Shown: piece by piece, positions 13,601 through 33,831 of the stretch
Position numbering within the stretch: the stretch's first letter is position 1
Layout: each line of letters starts with the position of its first letter
Assembly (NCBI GenBank): GCA_018697195.1
Contig: CM031878.1
Span: 65,607,145-65,671,144 of the forward strand
Length of the DNA: 64,000 bases
Direction: 5' to 3'
Source: Certhia americana
Lineage: Eukaryota; Chordata; Aves; Passeriformes; Certhiidae
Notes under the pieces: generated by a model
Told to the model about the DNA's origin: nothing
What the model saw: the letters and a program-made list of their open reading frames with translations, nothing else
Database searches by the model: none
Program-made: the position numbers and the translations under genes

Positions 13601-13644
13601 AAATAACAGCATTCCAGGGGAAAAAGATTACATTTGATGACTAG
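10542..13644 (+). CDS. SRFBP1: Serum response factor-binding protein 1, C-terminal 347 residues (partial, 4 exons)
   Basis: The product (also p49/STRAP) is a nuclear protein of the BUD22 family that binds serum response factor and is linked to SRF-dependent transcription and ribosome biogenesis. Four exons joined at GT-AG sites give 1044 nt in one frame ending at TAG 13642-13644. Recognisable parts, in order: [14 protein letters not shown] and the following [12 protein letters not shown]; a long polar, lysine/glutamate-rich linker; an acidic block [19 protein letters not shown] followed by [13 protein letters not shown]; and the conserved tail [24 protein letters not shown]. Human SRFBP1 is 429 residues, so roughly the first 75-80 residues are missing and should be encoded upstream of the window. 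It is transcribed towards LOX; the two genes are tail to tail. Confidence 0.93.
10624..11539 (+). other. SRFBP1: SRFBP1 intron
   Basis: 916-nt GT-AG intron, AT-rich near its 3' end. No repeat or embedded gene was recognised. Confidence 0.85.
11540..12272 (+). CDS. SRFBP1: SRFBP1 large central exon
   Basis: 733 nt from the acceptor TTGTACAG to the donor AG|GTAAAC. It encodes [15 protein letters not shown], the variable polar linker, the acidic [14 protein letters not shown] block (about 11961-12010), the Ser/Asp run and the basic KVKKKKK stretch (about 12055-12078). This last stretch is a likely nuclear localisation signal (inference). Confidence 0.93.
12273..12688 (+). other. SRFBP1: SRFBP1 intron
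   Basis: 416-nt intron ending in a T-rich tract and TTTTTAG. Nothing else is seen. Confidence 0.85.
12689..12726 (+). CDS. SRFBP1: SRFBP1 38-nt exon
   Basis: Small exon between TTTTTAG and ACAG|GTATGT, encoding [13 protein letters not shown]. It preserves the frame between its neighbours (1 + 36 + 1 nt), corresponding to the weakly conserved stretch before the C-terminal tail. Confidence 0.8.
12727..13453 (+). other. SRFBP1: SRFBP1 last intron
   Basis: 727-nt GT-AG intron, acceptor TTTGGACAG. No repeat or embedded gene was recognised. Confidence 0.85.
13454..13644 (+). CDS. SRFBP1: SRFBP1 terminal coding exon
   Basis: Encodes [20 protein letters not shown], then the highly conserved tail [14 protein letters not shown] and [10 protein letters not shown] before TAG. 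This tail is the strongest single identifier of the gene. Confidence 0.95.
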
Positions 13645-14180
13645 ACTATATGTAAATGGAGGTTCAAAAAAATTTCTTTTTGCAGCTGTTGTTTGAACAT
13701 CTTTGTTATGCTGTCCATATTCTTTGCAACCTACAAAATTGGAACTATTATTTGCCATCTTAGAGTATCAAGATTGTTTCATTCATTCTGTGTGCTGTCA
13801 GTTGATTAATGTAATGGCCATTTGGTGTTGGTTCTTAAGTCCCATTATGTAGTGCCACCATTCGTGGAATATATTCTAACAGGAATAAAGGGTTTTTAGG
13901 AAGATAATTTGTGTCCTGTAGAATAGTATAGATTCTTTGGAGGGGGATTTGGAAGGGGGGTTTTTTGTATGTAAAAAAATGTACTTTATATGAGAATTTG
14001 GTTGTCAAAATAAAGGTTCTGTATTGTCATATCTCAACTGAGACAAGGTGAAAGATTCTTAAACTTGAAGAAACTTCATAAATTCATCAGTGTATTGGGT
14101 AGCTGGAAAAGTCAGCCAGTTGTAAGTATAATATGAAAATTTCTGGGGAGAATAAAATGCTGTGCTTTTAAATTGTGATC
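13645..14180 (+). terminator. SRFBP1: SRFBP1 3'UTR with three candidate poly(A) signals
   Basis: AATAAA occurs at 13884-13889, 14009-14014 and 14151-14156. The last is followed by GT/T-rich sequence from 14159 on, typical of a downstream cleavage element. Which signal is used cannot be decided from sequence; alternative 3' ends are plausible. Confidence 0.65.
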
Positions 14181-17100
14181 TCTGTCCTCTGATTATACTG
14201 CCATTTTGAAGAAATGAAAAGGTGTCTTTAGTACTTTGTTCTTGTAGATATATCTGGATTCTTCAACACGTGTGTCTTGCACTTTCTGAAAGAATGCGAA
14301 AACCTGAAAAACCTTTGTACACTAAGAAACATTTGACTTCTAAGGAACCATCCTGACACTGAGAGTTCATCTGATTGAGATATGACAAAAAAAACTTCAT
14401 TGAATACTTCTTCAGGTGCTTTTCCTGCTACGTAATTGAAAAAAATTCTGAACGTGTAATTAATCTTTAATAGTGTGATTTAAATATAGTTACCTTTCAT
14501 AATCAAATTAATTCATAAACTTGGTAAATGACTGGACTGTACTATTCGTGTAGCATTTTGAGAGGCCTAAGGAAAGCTCTGTATCACCCCAAAGGCCCAT
14601 CTATGAAAGTAGTCTAAAAGGGATGCTTTAAGAATAGAGGGAGCACACAGTGATAGATCATGCAGCATCCATCCCTTCAAGCTTCCAGTTTTACAGCTCA
14701 ATGACATCTTGTGATGTCATTGTAGCTTATGGTGTTTAATAACCCTTGACCAATTTTCTTTTTTTGTATTTGTCTGCTCTTAAATTCCTACAAGCTTGTA
14801 GAATATGTCATCCCTTAAGATGTAAGTGGCCTTCCTACATATTGCAGTCTGAAAAAACACAGTCTTTTTCTGTGTCTCAGCCAAAGCCATCAGGCTCCTG
14901 GGCTACATTAGAAAATGTTCCCAGCAATATGAGAATCCTTGTCCTGGACTAAGCAGAGATAATGCTACGTTATACATGTTCTATCTTATGTTAAGTTCTT
15001 GAGGACTAAGCCTTCAAGTTGATCTGTTCTGTATTAATATTTAGGCATGGTTTTCCCCACTTAGTTAGGCTTTCTATTCTATGTACTGAACAAAGGTCAG
15101 TATATGTAATACTGTCTTCAATAGCATTGCCTCCCAGAAGAATGAGAAATTCAAACAACCTTCCATTTCAAACTGGTTTTGTTACTGTTTTTTTCACTGT
15201 ACTGTGTGGAACAGTATTTAAGGCCAAAAGCTTCAAAATAATGTATGGAAATGTGTTTACTGTGGTTTGTAGGGTTGTATTTCACAGAAGAAGCCATGCA
15301 TTTTCCTGCTTTCTACAAACTTCAAGATTTGCAGACACATATGTTAATCTTTAGAGCTTTATATAAAATAGGTAAATCCTAGATGAATGCCACGCCAAAC
15401 AAAGGTTTGGTATGTGACTTCTCTACTTCCAGTGTAAGGCAAGAGAAGTGTCTTTTGGTAGATGTCATCAGCTGTTAAGAGTTTTTCATTGACAGCTTAC
15501 CTTTCTTTAAGCAGATGATTACCCTATTTAAGGACCAGAAACTTAAAGATTGCAAGTAGTTTGAAAAAAAACCTCAAGACTTTAAGAAGCCAATGCTCTA
15601 AAATGCTTTTTTGCATGTGCTTAAAAGATCTAGGAACATTGGTTTATCTTGGCATTTGAGCAAGTTTCTTACTGCATTATTGCAGCTATAATTTGTGGCC
15701 GCAGAATTCTCCCTGAAGGAAGCCTGACTTATCAAAACACCCCTTTTTTTTTTTTCTTCAAAAATACTTCTGGGGTCTTACTTTAAAGGAAAGACAAAAG
15801 ATAATATACACTGAACATGAATGAGAGAACAGAGATTAGGATACTGGCATTACTTCATATTTTAATGGGTTACTGCTACTTTCTGCTGGTGCTTAGTGAC
15901 CCACCTGGATCACAGCCTTAATACATTACACAAACAAGTAATGATGACTTGATAATACCTTTCATGTGTAACTGGGCAATGTTATTTGTACCAGTATAAA
16001 CTGATAAACCCTGGAGCAGTTGGAGGTTTGCCTAGAGGTTGTTGATAAAGTTTGGAATGTTTTCTGTTTGTGTAACAATATAACATGTTCGGCATATATG
16101 TGTTTCTAACTTAAGTCATATCTGTAGCACTGTTTAGACAATTTTAAACTCACAAAACTGTTTTCATAGTGACATGTGAAGTAATTTCTTTCTCTGATGA
16201 TTTGGCTTTAAAATATTGAGAACCATGCTTTTCAGTTCAGTACCACATCATAGAAGAAATGACAGGTACATACTGTCAGATACTACTAGGGTGCACAATT
16301 TTTCCACTTCAGGCTTACCAACAAAACAATCTCAGATTTTTCAGTATCTTTTAAGACAGTCATCACTCGTTTAAGTGTGATTGGCTTTTTTTTAATAGCA
16401 AACAGGCTTATAATTGATGGGACCATTCTGTAGACATCCAAACAGGCATAAATATCTCTTTAATCAGTTTTTATGGAATTATTAGATAGGAAAAATGAAA
16501 ATTCAGTTACAGCAATACTTTCTTGAGTGAAAGTGTTGAGCTGCTTTGTGAACATAGACTGGTGGCAGATCATTTTGTGGTACTAGGCAGGTGATCTAAC
16601 ATGAAAATGAGAGAGCAGAATAGGGGTAGAAGGTACTTGGGAACAGGGAGATGCTTTATTTTCAATAGATTTGAATATACTTCCTGCAATTATCATATGC
16701 AATTTTTACTGCATTATTTGTATCTGCTTCAGATTCTGATTCACTCCAGGTTCTGTGCTCTAGGAATAGTACTTGGGGAAATTTTCTGTTTGAAGCTCTT
16801 AGCTCTAATAAGTAGTAGGATAGGAAATACCTTTTAAATAGAGAAACATTACACAAAGTGGGATGTATCTGAAATAATTCTACATTTATTTTATGAATTT
16901 AAAAAGGTGTTACATTGGTTTTTTCTCCATTTATGTGAAGCCAAGAGTGCCAATTAGTTGATATTTAAGTGTTTGATAACTTCTTATTAGAACAAGTCTC
17001 CAAGCCTTTTAACCATGTTCTCCTGTAGTAGTCCCTCAGTGAAGGGACGAGAGATGCTTCACAACTGAAGACTGGCCCATCAGTTTAGCACACAGATTGA

Positions 17101-17580
17101 AGAGGCAGCAGGACACTGGCTTGTACTCAGAGGATGCAAATAACAGGATAAAATGTATTTGGAGTGACTGCATGTTTAATCTGTTAGTCAGTTTTCTAGA
17201 GTGCATGGACTTCCTACCCTGTACTGCTCAAATGTTCTTTTTGTGAAAGCATAGTTTTTGGAGCAGAAATTCTGAAAGTGCTTTTTAAGTTCCTGTTTCT
17301 ACTGAGACGGTAAAGAAATGGTGTGTCCAGATGAACCATATGCCTCCTCCTGTTAAGCCTTGACATGTTAACCCTTTATGTAATATGAGGGGTAATTTAC
17401 GGTGCCTTCAAAATTTTTATTTCTTGTTCCTACCTTTTTGTGACATTTTTTCTGAGACAAAGTCAGCAAGACAGAATTTTCATGTAGACATAACAACTTT
17501 AACTAGAGCCTTCTCACTGAGAGATGGATCTGGCCTGTGCAGTAAGTGTAATACTTCAACAAGTAGAACGCTTGAAACAT
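14181..17580. other. Convergent intergenic region between SRFBP1 and LOX
   Basis: About 3.4 kb of AT-rich sequence with no recognised gene or large repeat. Further minus-strand AATAAA motifs at 16885-16890 and 16655-16660 could serve longer LOX transcripts. Confidence 0.5.
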
Positions 17581-17586
17581 TTTATT
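17581..17586 (-). terminator. LOX: Candidate distal LOX poly(A) signal
   Basis: TTTATT on the plus strand, read as AATAAA on the LOX strand. It lies about 3.7 kb past the LOX stop codon, which fits the long (several kb) LOX 3'UTR known in mammals. No transcript evidence is available here. Confidence 0.35.
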
Positions 17587-20078
17587 CAAGTCATTTTCAC
17601 ATAAACTTGCAACCATAATACGGGCATGTAACACAAGAATATGAAAGTGCAATGAAGAATACAAAGCTAGTGCCTGAATATTATAAATTAGAGCTCTTCA
17701 GATAAAGATGCAAAGTTACTGAAATTAAGACTCTTTGAAGAAAAGTGAAGGAAATAATGAAAAGTCTTCAAGAAAGTTGCAAAAACAAGTGGCATTTCAC
17801 TGTATCTGTAGCATTTAGTTGCATAATAAAAACTTCCCAATTACATACTCTTTGGTTTTAATTCAAGTTAAGCTCTTTCAGCACCTTTTAGGATTTGGAG
17901 AAAATAAAAATGCCTTTTTGGCATAAATGTGAGACACAGGATAAACCACCTTTCAATGTCTCATTTATGAAAACCACCCTGCTGGTTTTGAATGAGCACA
18001 CTGCAAACAATGCATGAATGACAATAGGAAGGTACATTTGATATGTGCATTCATTCTGGAGCAGAGAAAAAAATGAGTAGATTTTTCCTGACACAAAAAT
18101 GTCATCTACACAATATTTTGGTTCCACTGGTGACCAGTTTGTCATTTTTGTTACAATTTTGTCTAGAAATACGTAAATATCAAATGTGTTTCAGGATTAA
18201 AAAAAATATATAACAAACCCTTCCTCTAATGAGCCTGACATACATTATCTTCCATATGTGCAATTCTAAAGTAAAGATTGGAATTGTGGGAGGTTATTGT
18301 TTCACATGGATTTATACATTCTGGCTTTTCAAAAGAAATTTGAAACTGCAAGATAGCAAATACTCATTTCATGAGTAGAAATCTCACAAAATTTAAATTG
18401 GTTTTGCTCCCACTGAGACCAATGTCAATATGCTTTTCAAAGAAAAGAGAATAAACCCGATGTCTGGTAAAATGGGATCCAAATATAATTTACTGTAAAA
18501 AGAAAAGCTTTTTCTGAAACAGTTTTTAAAAATGTTTTTGAACAAAAATGCACATAATCCCAAGATCATATTCCTGTATGCAAAAAGTAAGTTGTCAAAT
18601 CTGCAGAGCCCTCCAAGATACTGAAAATATTGGTTGGCATTCCCCTATTTAGAATTACTACACATGCTATATTATAAACTCTTCTACTGCATTGTGATTT
18701 ACTATAGTTAGGGTTAAAGTCACATTCCTTCATTTTTTTTAATCCTAAAATTCCTTGTTTTTCTGTTCATGTCTTAGGCAATTTTTGTGCTATTGTACAT
18801 CAATGTCATGTTGCTTAACACACATTTCAAAACAAATAAAATATTTTGCTACGGAAAAAAAAAGCTACGTTTTCGTAGCTCCAATATCCCCAATATTCAA
18901 AGTTACAGCATTCAACACCTTTCCAAATGAGGCCATTCCCACTTATTCCACCTACACAGATGCTCAAGGCCCTCTGGCTTCTTGCTGACTTCAGTGAAGT
19001 TCTGCAAGTAGTTTGGGCACAGACATGTGAGCAGGTGTCATGAGCAAGGGGTACCCCCCTTCCTGTGGCTGCTCCGTCTCCAGTTAGTGCTCTCATATCC
19101 CACACCCGGCATCAGGCACAATGAGGTACGAGCACACCACTTCTTCCCAGGAAGCAGCCCATGCCCACAGCCTGGATTCTATTCAGTAGCTTTTGTGTCC
19201 ATTGCCCAAGCTGCTCTCAGGATTTTGACCCCAGTTTTGACCTAAGTCTATAGAAAGGTGAATGCGCTTGCTTCCCTTAACACCTCTTAAACTTAAAAAC
19301 TCTTTGGGCTGAGATTTCAGAAGCCTAGACTTTAAACAGGCCCTCGTTTTTGGAGACGTAGGTAACAAATAGTTTTCTCATAAATTGAGTTTCCAAATTT
19401 TGCTTCTGTTCATTGCCCGTACTGGTTATGGATTGCCAAAATGGATCTCGCAGCAAACAGAAAGGGACCTACAGGTATAAACTGTATTATTCCACACCCT
19501 CTCCCACTGGTGGGTAGGTATCACCAGGTTGCTGGTTCTCAGGTTCTTTTTAAGTTCTAGTTGTGCAAATTTGTAATCAAGTTATGTTTAAGGTGGAAAT
19601 AAACTTAAATAAATGTACTAAAGAACAATCCTTGAAGGATGTTATAGTAATATGTCAATCTTCCAAATTAACTCTGTAGGGTTTCTAATGCATAAAATAT
19701 TCCCAAATACTGCCTGAAGTATTCTCAATAGTAATTATGAAACCTCTCCATACTCCTCAGATTTTTCATTTTTACTTATATTGAAAAGCACATTTTTTTC
19801 TTTCTTTTTTTTAATTTATCGAGTTTCCAATATTTCATTAGGTGTTTTGAACTGCTGATCAAATTTAATTAATACCAATCAATATTTCTATGTCCCATTG
19901 TTCCAAAAGTTGATTCTTCATTTTACATGATCAGAAATCTTCTTAAAAAAAAAAAGCCAGATCCCCTTGTTATATGTCATTTCACAGTTTAAAACAAAAA
20001 TCACAGCTACTGTAACTTACAGCAGGGTGCACTGCAAAAGCAAAATAATTTGGGGATGGGAGGAGGAGTAGTATACCC

Positions 20079-20085
20079 AGCACCA
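20079..20085 (-). promoter_or_regulatory. Candidate miR-29 site in LOX 3'UTR (site 1)
   Basis: TGGTGCT on the LOX strand is a 7-mer match to the miR-29 seed. miR-29 is known for repressing extracellular-matrix genes. A second copy lies at 21042-21048. Confidence 0.35.
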
Positions 20086-20648
20086 GTAAAGCAGTTCATC
20101 AAAACCATTAATTTGAGCTGGAAGTTTTTCCCCTTAACAATGTTGCATTTGGCTCCTGAACAGCCTAAAGTAGGATGTTAAATATACTGATTTTTGCTCT
20201 TCCTCTCTATGTAGTATATTTGCAACTTTGTTATTTTGAATACTGAGATATACATTTGAAAATCAACTACAGTACTTAAGGGGGAAGCAGGTAGTAGGTT
20301 TTCTTCACACTAAAAATACTTTGTAAGAGATTCTGACCTACTTCTGTTTGTGGTGCCACCTGAGTTAATTGCCTGTATTATTTTGATGGTTAACCTGTTC
20401 AAGCTGGATGTTTTTCACAGATGACCACATCAGGGGCTCTTCATCATCTCCAAGAGCCCATTTCTTGACAGGTGTTTTTGATCCACATTAAGTTTGCAGA
20501 AGTTTTTTAAAAGTCCCACCTTGAAAAATTTCTTGAACGTAGAAAGGTGGGTAAGCTTTTTAATTAATTTTCACAGATGAAAGGTGTATTTCAAAACCCC
20601 ATCTGTTTTTCACTTAAGAAAATGGAAAAATTTCTAATGTATTAAAAA

Positions 20649-20656
20649 TGTAAACA
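20649..20656 (-). promoter_or_regulatory. Candidate miR-30 site in LOX 3'UTR
   Basis: TGTTTACA on the LOX strand is an 8-mer seed match for the miR-30 family. LOX has been reported as a miR-30a target in mammals. Functional use in this species is inference. Confidence 0.35.
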
Positions 20657-21041
20657 TAACTTTTCTTGCAGGGGTATAACTGATATATATAATATATATG
20701 TACTTCTCTGCTATATGTTAATATTCCTTGAAAACTGAACATATTTCTCTCTTTCATACCAATGTGTCCTGGCAAGAATTTTTAATGTATCATTACTCTT
20801 AATCTGTTTTTCATTATGGTATTTTCTGATATATCTGACCTTAGTACTTTCTCTTGAGTTCTATTTAGTTCATTTTGCATACATTTTTCTTCTACCTTTT
20901 AAAAAATGTTTAACTCATTCACCAGTAATATTCCCACTGAAGTCTATTATCACGTAAACTCCAAATTTGAAGGAGCTAAGATATGGTCCCATGTTTTTAT
21001 GAATGAGTTAGACTATCAAAATTTAAAATATCTCTACATGA

Positions 21042-21048
21042 AGCACCA
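21042..21048 (-). promoter_or_regulatory. Candidate miR-29 site in LOX 3'UTR (site 2)
   Basis: Second TGGTGCT seed match on the LOX strand, about 230 nt after the stop codon. Confidence 0.35.
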
Positions 21049-21279
21049 GTTTCACACATTTCAATAGCAATACAAGTAATGCCAATTTAGATTCTTAAAA
21101 TCCAGTTATGTTTTGGTAGAGAAGCAGCAGAAGTGCTTCGAAGTCATGTAAGGTGTGTGGGTGTATCTGTGTATATTCTGTAGTTTTGTTTTTATAGTGT
21201 TTGCATCCTAGTGAAGCTTGTATAATGATACTTCAGTTCACAACATTTGGCACCATCTCATCCATTTCTTGCATCTTTC

Positions 21280-31128
<9,849 letters not shown>

Positions 31129-31310
31129 CTTCTCCTCCTTCGTGTGCGCCGGCGGGTAGAGAGATACGGGCGAAACCGGGAGGGGAAGGGGGGCGGGGGC
31201 GAGAGGAGAGCGAGGGGCGCCTTTCCTGCTCGGGATGGAGCGGGGGCGGTGCGGGGAGGCCGGGGGGTTGCGGGCTGCGCCTCTGGAAGGGTCGGGCGGG
31301 CAGAGGGGTC

Positions 31311-31340
31311 TCAGGCGCTACGGCACCCGGGAGATGCCAT
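31311..31340 (-). promoter_or_regulatory. Short upstream ORF in LOX 5'UTR
   Basis: ATG at 31338-31340 opens a nine-codon frame ending TGA at 31311-31313, well before the LOX ATG. If transcription starts at the TATA-directed site (about 31385) it lies in the 5'UTR and could reduce or regulate LOX translation. Conservation is unknown. Confidence 0.4.
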
Positions 31341-31412
31341 CGGACAGGTCGGGCCGTCGGAGAGGAAACCCGGCCCGGGGGAGGCGGCGAGAGCGGCTTT
31401 TCTTCTCCCTGG

Positions 31413-31420
31413 TATTTATA
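31413..31420 (-). promoter_or_regulatory. LOX: LOX TATA box
   Basis: TATAAATA on the LOX strand, in GC-rich context, about 285 bp upstream of the ATG. Transcription would be expected to start about 25-30 bp downstream, near 31385. An ATTGTTTGC motif (inverted CCAAT-like/forkhead-like) lies just upstream at about 31450-31458. Confidence 0.6.
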
Positions 31421-31830
31421 GGCGAGGGGATGCGAATGGGAGCCGGAGCAAACAATCAGCCTCTCATCGTCCTCCGGCCCGCGCTGGTGTCTGGAGCGAG
31501 GGAAGGAGGAGGAGGAGGAGAGACCAGGGACTTTAAACTTGCTGGCACGCTCGCAAAGTTACACAAGCCCCGCTGGCTGGGCTGGCTGCACCCCCGCCAT
31601 TTGTTCACGTAATGCGGCTGGAAACGTGCGGCCCTGACAGTTCCCCCCACGGCCGACCCCCGCCCGCCCAGCACGGGGGAGGCTCGGGGGGAACGGGGCG
31701 GCTCGGGGGGAACGGGGGGCATCCTCCCCATCCTCCCTGCCTGCCCCCGGCCCTGCCCTGCCTCCCCCCGCACCCCGAGCCGTGCCGAGCCTGCGGCGGG
31801 CGGGCGCGCTCAGACACACGTAGGCTGCCA

Positions 31831-33709
31831 GAGTATGCCGTGGGGCAGCGCCAAAGTATGCAAAGGAAAAATGCTATTAGCTCATCAGCGCTGGAGAGAC
31901 TAGAAACGGGGTGGCGGGGAGGGGGAAGGGGCCGCTGGCGAGAGAGGAAACATGTTTCTGGAAAATGTGCTGGCCAGCACATCTCCCGGGCTGGAGCAGC
32001 TGCTGATGACCTTCGTCTCAGCGCTGAGTAACAGTCGGATCCCCTTAATGACCTCTTAATTAGGAGAAAACCTCCATCAAATAAACTCTTGACTATTGAC
32101 TTTTGGGGTTTGTGCATATGAGTCACACGAGAAATGTATTGGCGATGCTCCTCCCGGAGTAAGTTTTCATTGAAAAGTGAAATTTCACATGGGAGAGTCT
32201 TAGCCCCATCACCAGAACAAATAAACCCAGTTTGGGTAGTGTCTCCCCAAAACCATGCTGGAGAAGAGGAGCAGGCTGCAGCCCGAGAGCCTCTCCCTTC
32301 CTTCCTGCTTTTACAAGAGTTCATCAAGGCTGTGTTTTGATAAGTACAATCACCCAGTAAGGCGAAATGAATTAAGGTCCATGGCTTTCAGCCAAAACTT
32401 CTTTTGGATGTATTTTTCCAAAGGCTGTTTGCTTATGAATCCTTGCAAAGGAATTGAGAATACACAAAAGTTCTTTTTCACTGAAAGTTTGGTGGTGAGA
32501 ATATTGAAGTGAAGGCTGTCCATGGTGATCAGCCTGGGCTAGAGGTTTTCACCTTATCTCAGGTAGATTCAAGGCACCCTCGGACCACTGCCCACGTCAG
32601 GTTAACAGCCCACATGTTATTGACTAGGTGGATACTGCAACTCGATTTTGCTGGTTTTGATACAGCTGTCTTGTAATTTGTTGTGTTGTAGTTTATTTTA
32701 ATTGCATATTGCTTCAAATGGTGCACACTTACTAACAGAAAACCAGTAAAATGTGTCTGTGTGAATGGTGAACACTGATTTACACTGCTCTGGAATTATT
32801 AGTTGCAGTGCTCATCCTCAAAGAAACCCTGAAATCAGTAGTGCCACCCTGTGTGGCACAGGTCCACCCATGGACGACAGGGGATCATCAGCTCTGACAG
32901 GAGATGAAAACGGCTCCTCACCATGCTGGGCTTGCCAGCTCTGCTCTAGCTGTAAAAATGATCAGTCTGGAGAGCACTGAGCAGCTCAGGGCACCTGTGC
33001 CCCACAGACAGCAAAGCCTTCTTACTTGAGAACATACCCAAGTGGGTGCTCATTACCATTGCTAGCCAGCACCAGGATGGTGGGGAGCATCTGCTGGACC
33101 GGGCCCACAAACCAGAACAGTAACTGGTGTCTTTCCACAAGTGGGTTGTGTGTGCTCGTTTGGGCGGTCTGCTACAGAGGTGGTTTTGGTTTGGGTTCAC
33201 TTATTCATCGTATATGCAGGCTATGATCTTTCTCATTGCGGCTTTGAAAATATTATTCTCCATTTAAGGGCTTGCCTGGAACAATCAGTGACTAAGGCTG
33301 AGTAAAACGGAAAGGTTGAAGATAGGGAAAATGCAACACCGAAGGAATGAGGTTTCTGTCTTTTGAATCTTCCTCTAAATCTTACTAATGTTACAAACAG
33401 CAGGTTGTTGCCCAATGTGTGACATTAGACAATGTTTCCACACAGTGGGATTCCAGCCATTTTTTCTTATGCCTGATTAAGTTATTATTTTTCATGAAAC
33501 TGAAGAAAGCATATTTGAAGTTGGAATTCTCACCCATCTATCAGCCCTGCATCACACTGTTTGCAATTTTTTCCATAACACAAGTTTTATTTGTTAATTA
33601 ATTTAGGGTTCATAATGTGTGAAAATCTTTATTAGCATCCCTAGAGAGTCATGTCCTTCCCTTAGCATCAGGTGCCTGTGTCCATCTAACTACTTTCTCC
33701 TCCCCACAG
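31831..33709. other. LOX upstream region
   Basis: Non-coding as far as I can tell. Near 32118-32125 there is an AP-1-like TGAGTCA, and ATGCAAAG (octamer-like) lies at about 31858. These are possible LOX upstream elements but short motifs occur by chance. Open frames (for example 32134-32340, 33419-33601) are unlike known proteins. Confidence 0.4.
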
Positions 33710-33831
33710 GTTGCATAATTACACCAGGTTTTTATATCATGGGTCTGAAAAGATCATCAAAAAGCTCTATGACCTGAAGTGCGGAGGTGAAAAGTTCTGC
33801 AATACTTTAAAAAGACTAATAAGCAAATCAG
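33710..33831 (+). CDS. Candidate internal exon of an unknown small gene
   Basis: 122 nt open throughout in one frame, between a strong acceptor (TTTCTCCTCCCCACAG) and a GT donor (TCAG|GTACTG). The encoded peptide is Lys/Leu-rich with two cysteines: LHNYTRFLYHGSEKII, then KLYDLKCGGEKFCN, then LKRLISKS. It ends one base into a codon, compatible with the candidate exon at 35731-35771. I do not recognise the protein, and no upstream exon with a start codon was found. It could be chance or a decayed gene. Confidence 0.25.

Larger units (their letters stand above)
17587..21279 (-). other. LOX: LOX 3'UTR (terminal exon, extent inferred)
   Basis: Sequence downstream of the LOX stop. The first bases after the stop (AAGAAATGGATGAGATGGTGCC on the LOX strand, split here by reading from 21269 down) resemble the start of the human LOX 3'UTR. 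The region has no open frame of note and is AT-rich with TA-rich runs (about 20680-20700). Matches to the miR-29 seed target (TGGTGCT) lie at 20079-20085 and 21042-21048, and an 8-mer match to the miR-30 seed (TGTTTACA) at 20649-20656, all on the LOX strand. The distal end is uncertain. Confidence 0.5.

Noticed and set aside
31605..32327. 240-codon minus-strand frame upstream of LOX
   Set aside because: Spans the promoter-proximal GC-rich region, low complexity, no family match, and no splice link in frame to LOX exon 1 that I could support.
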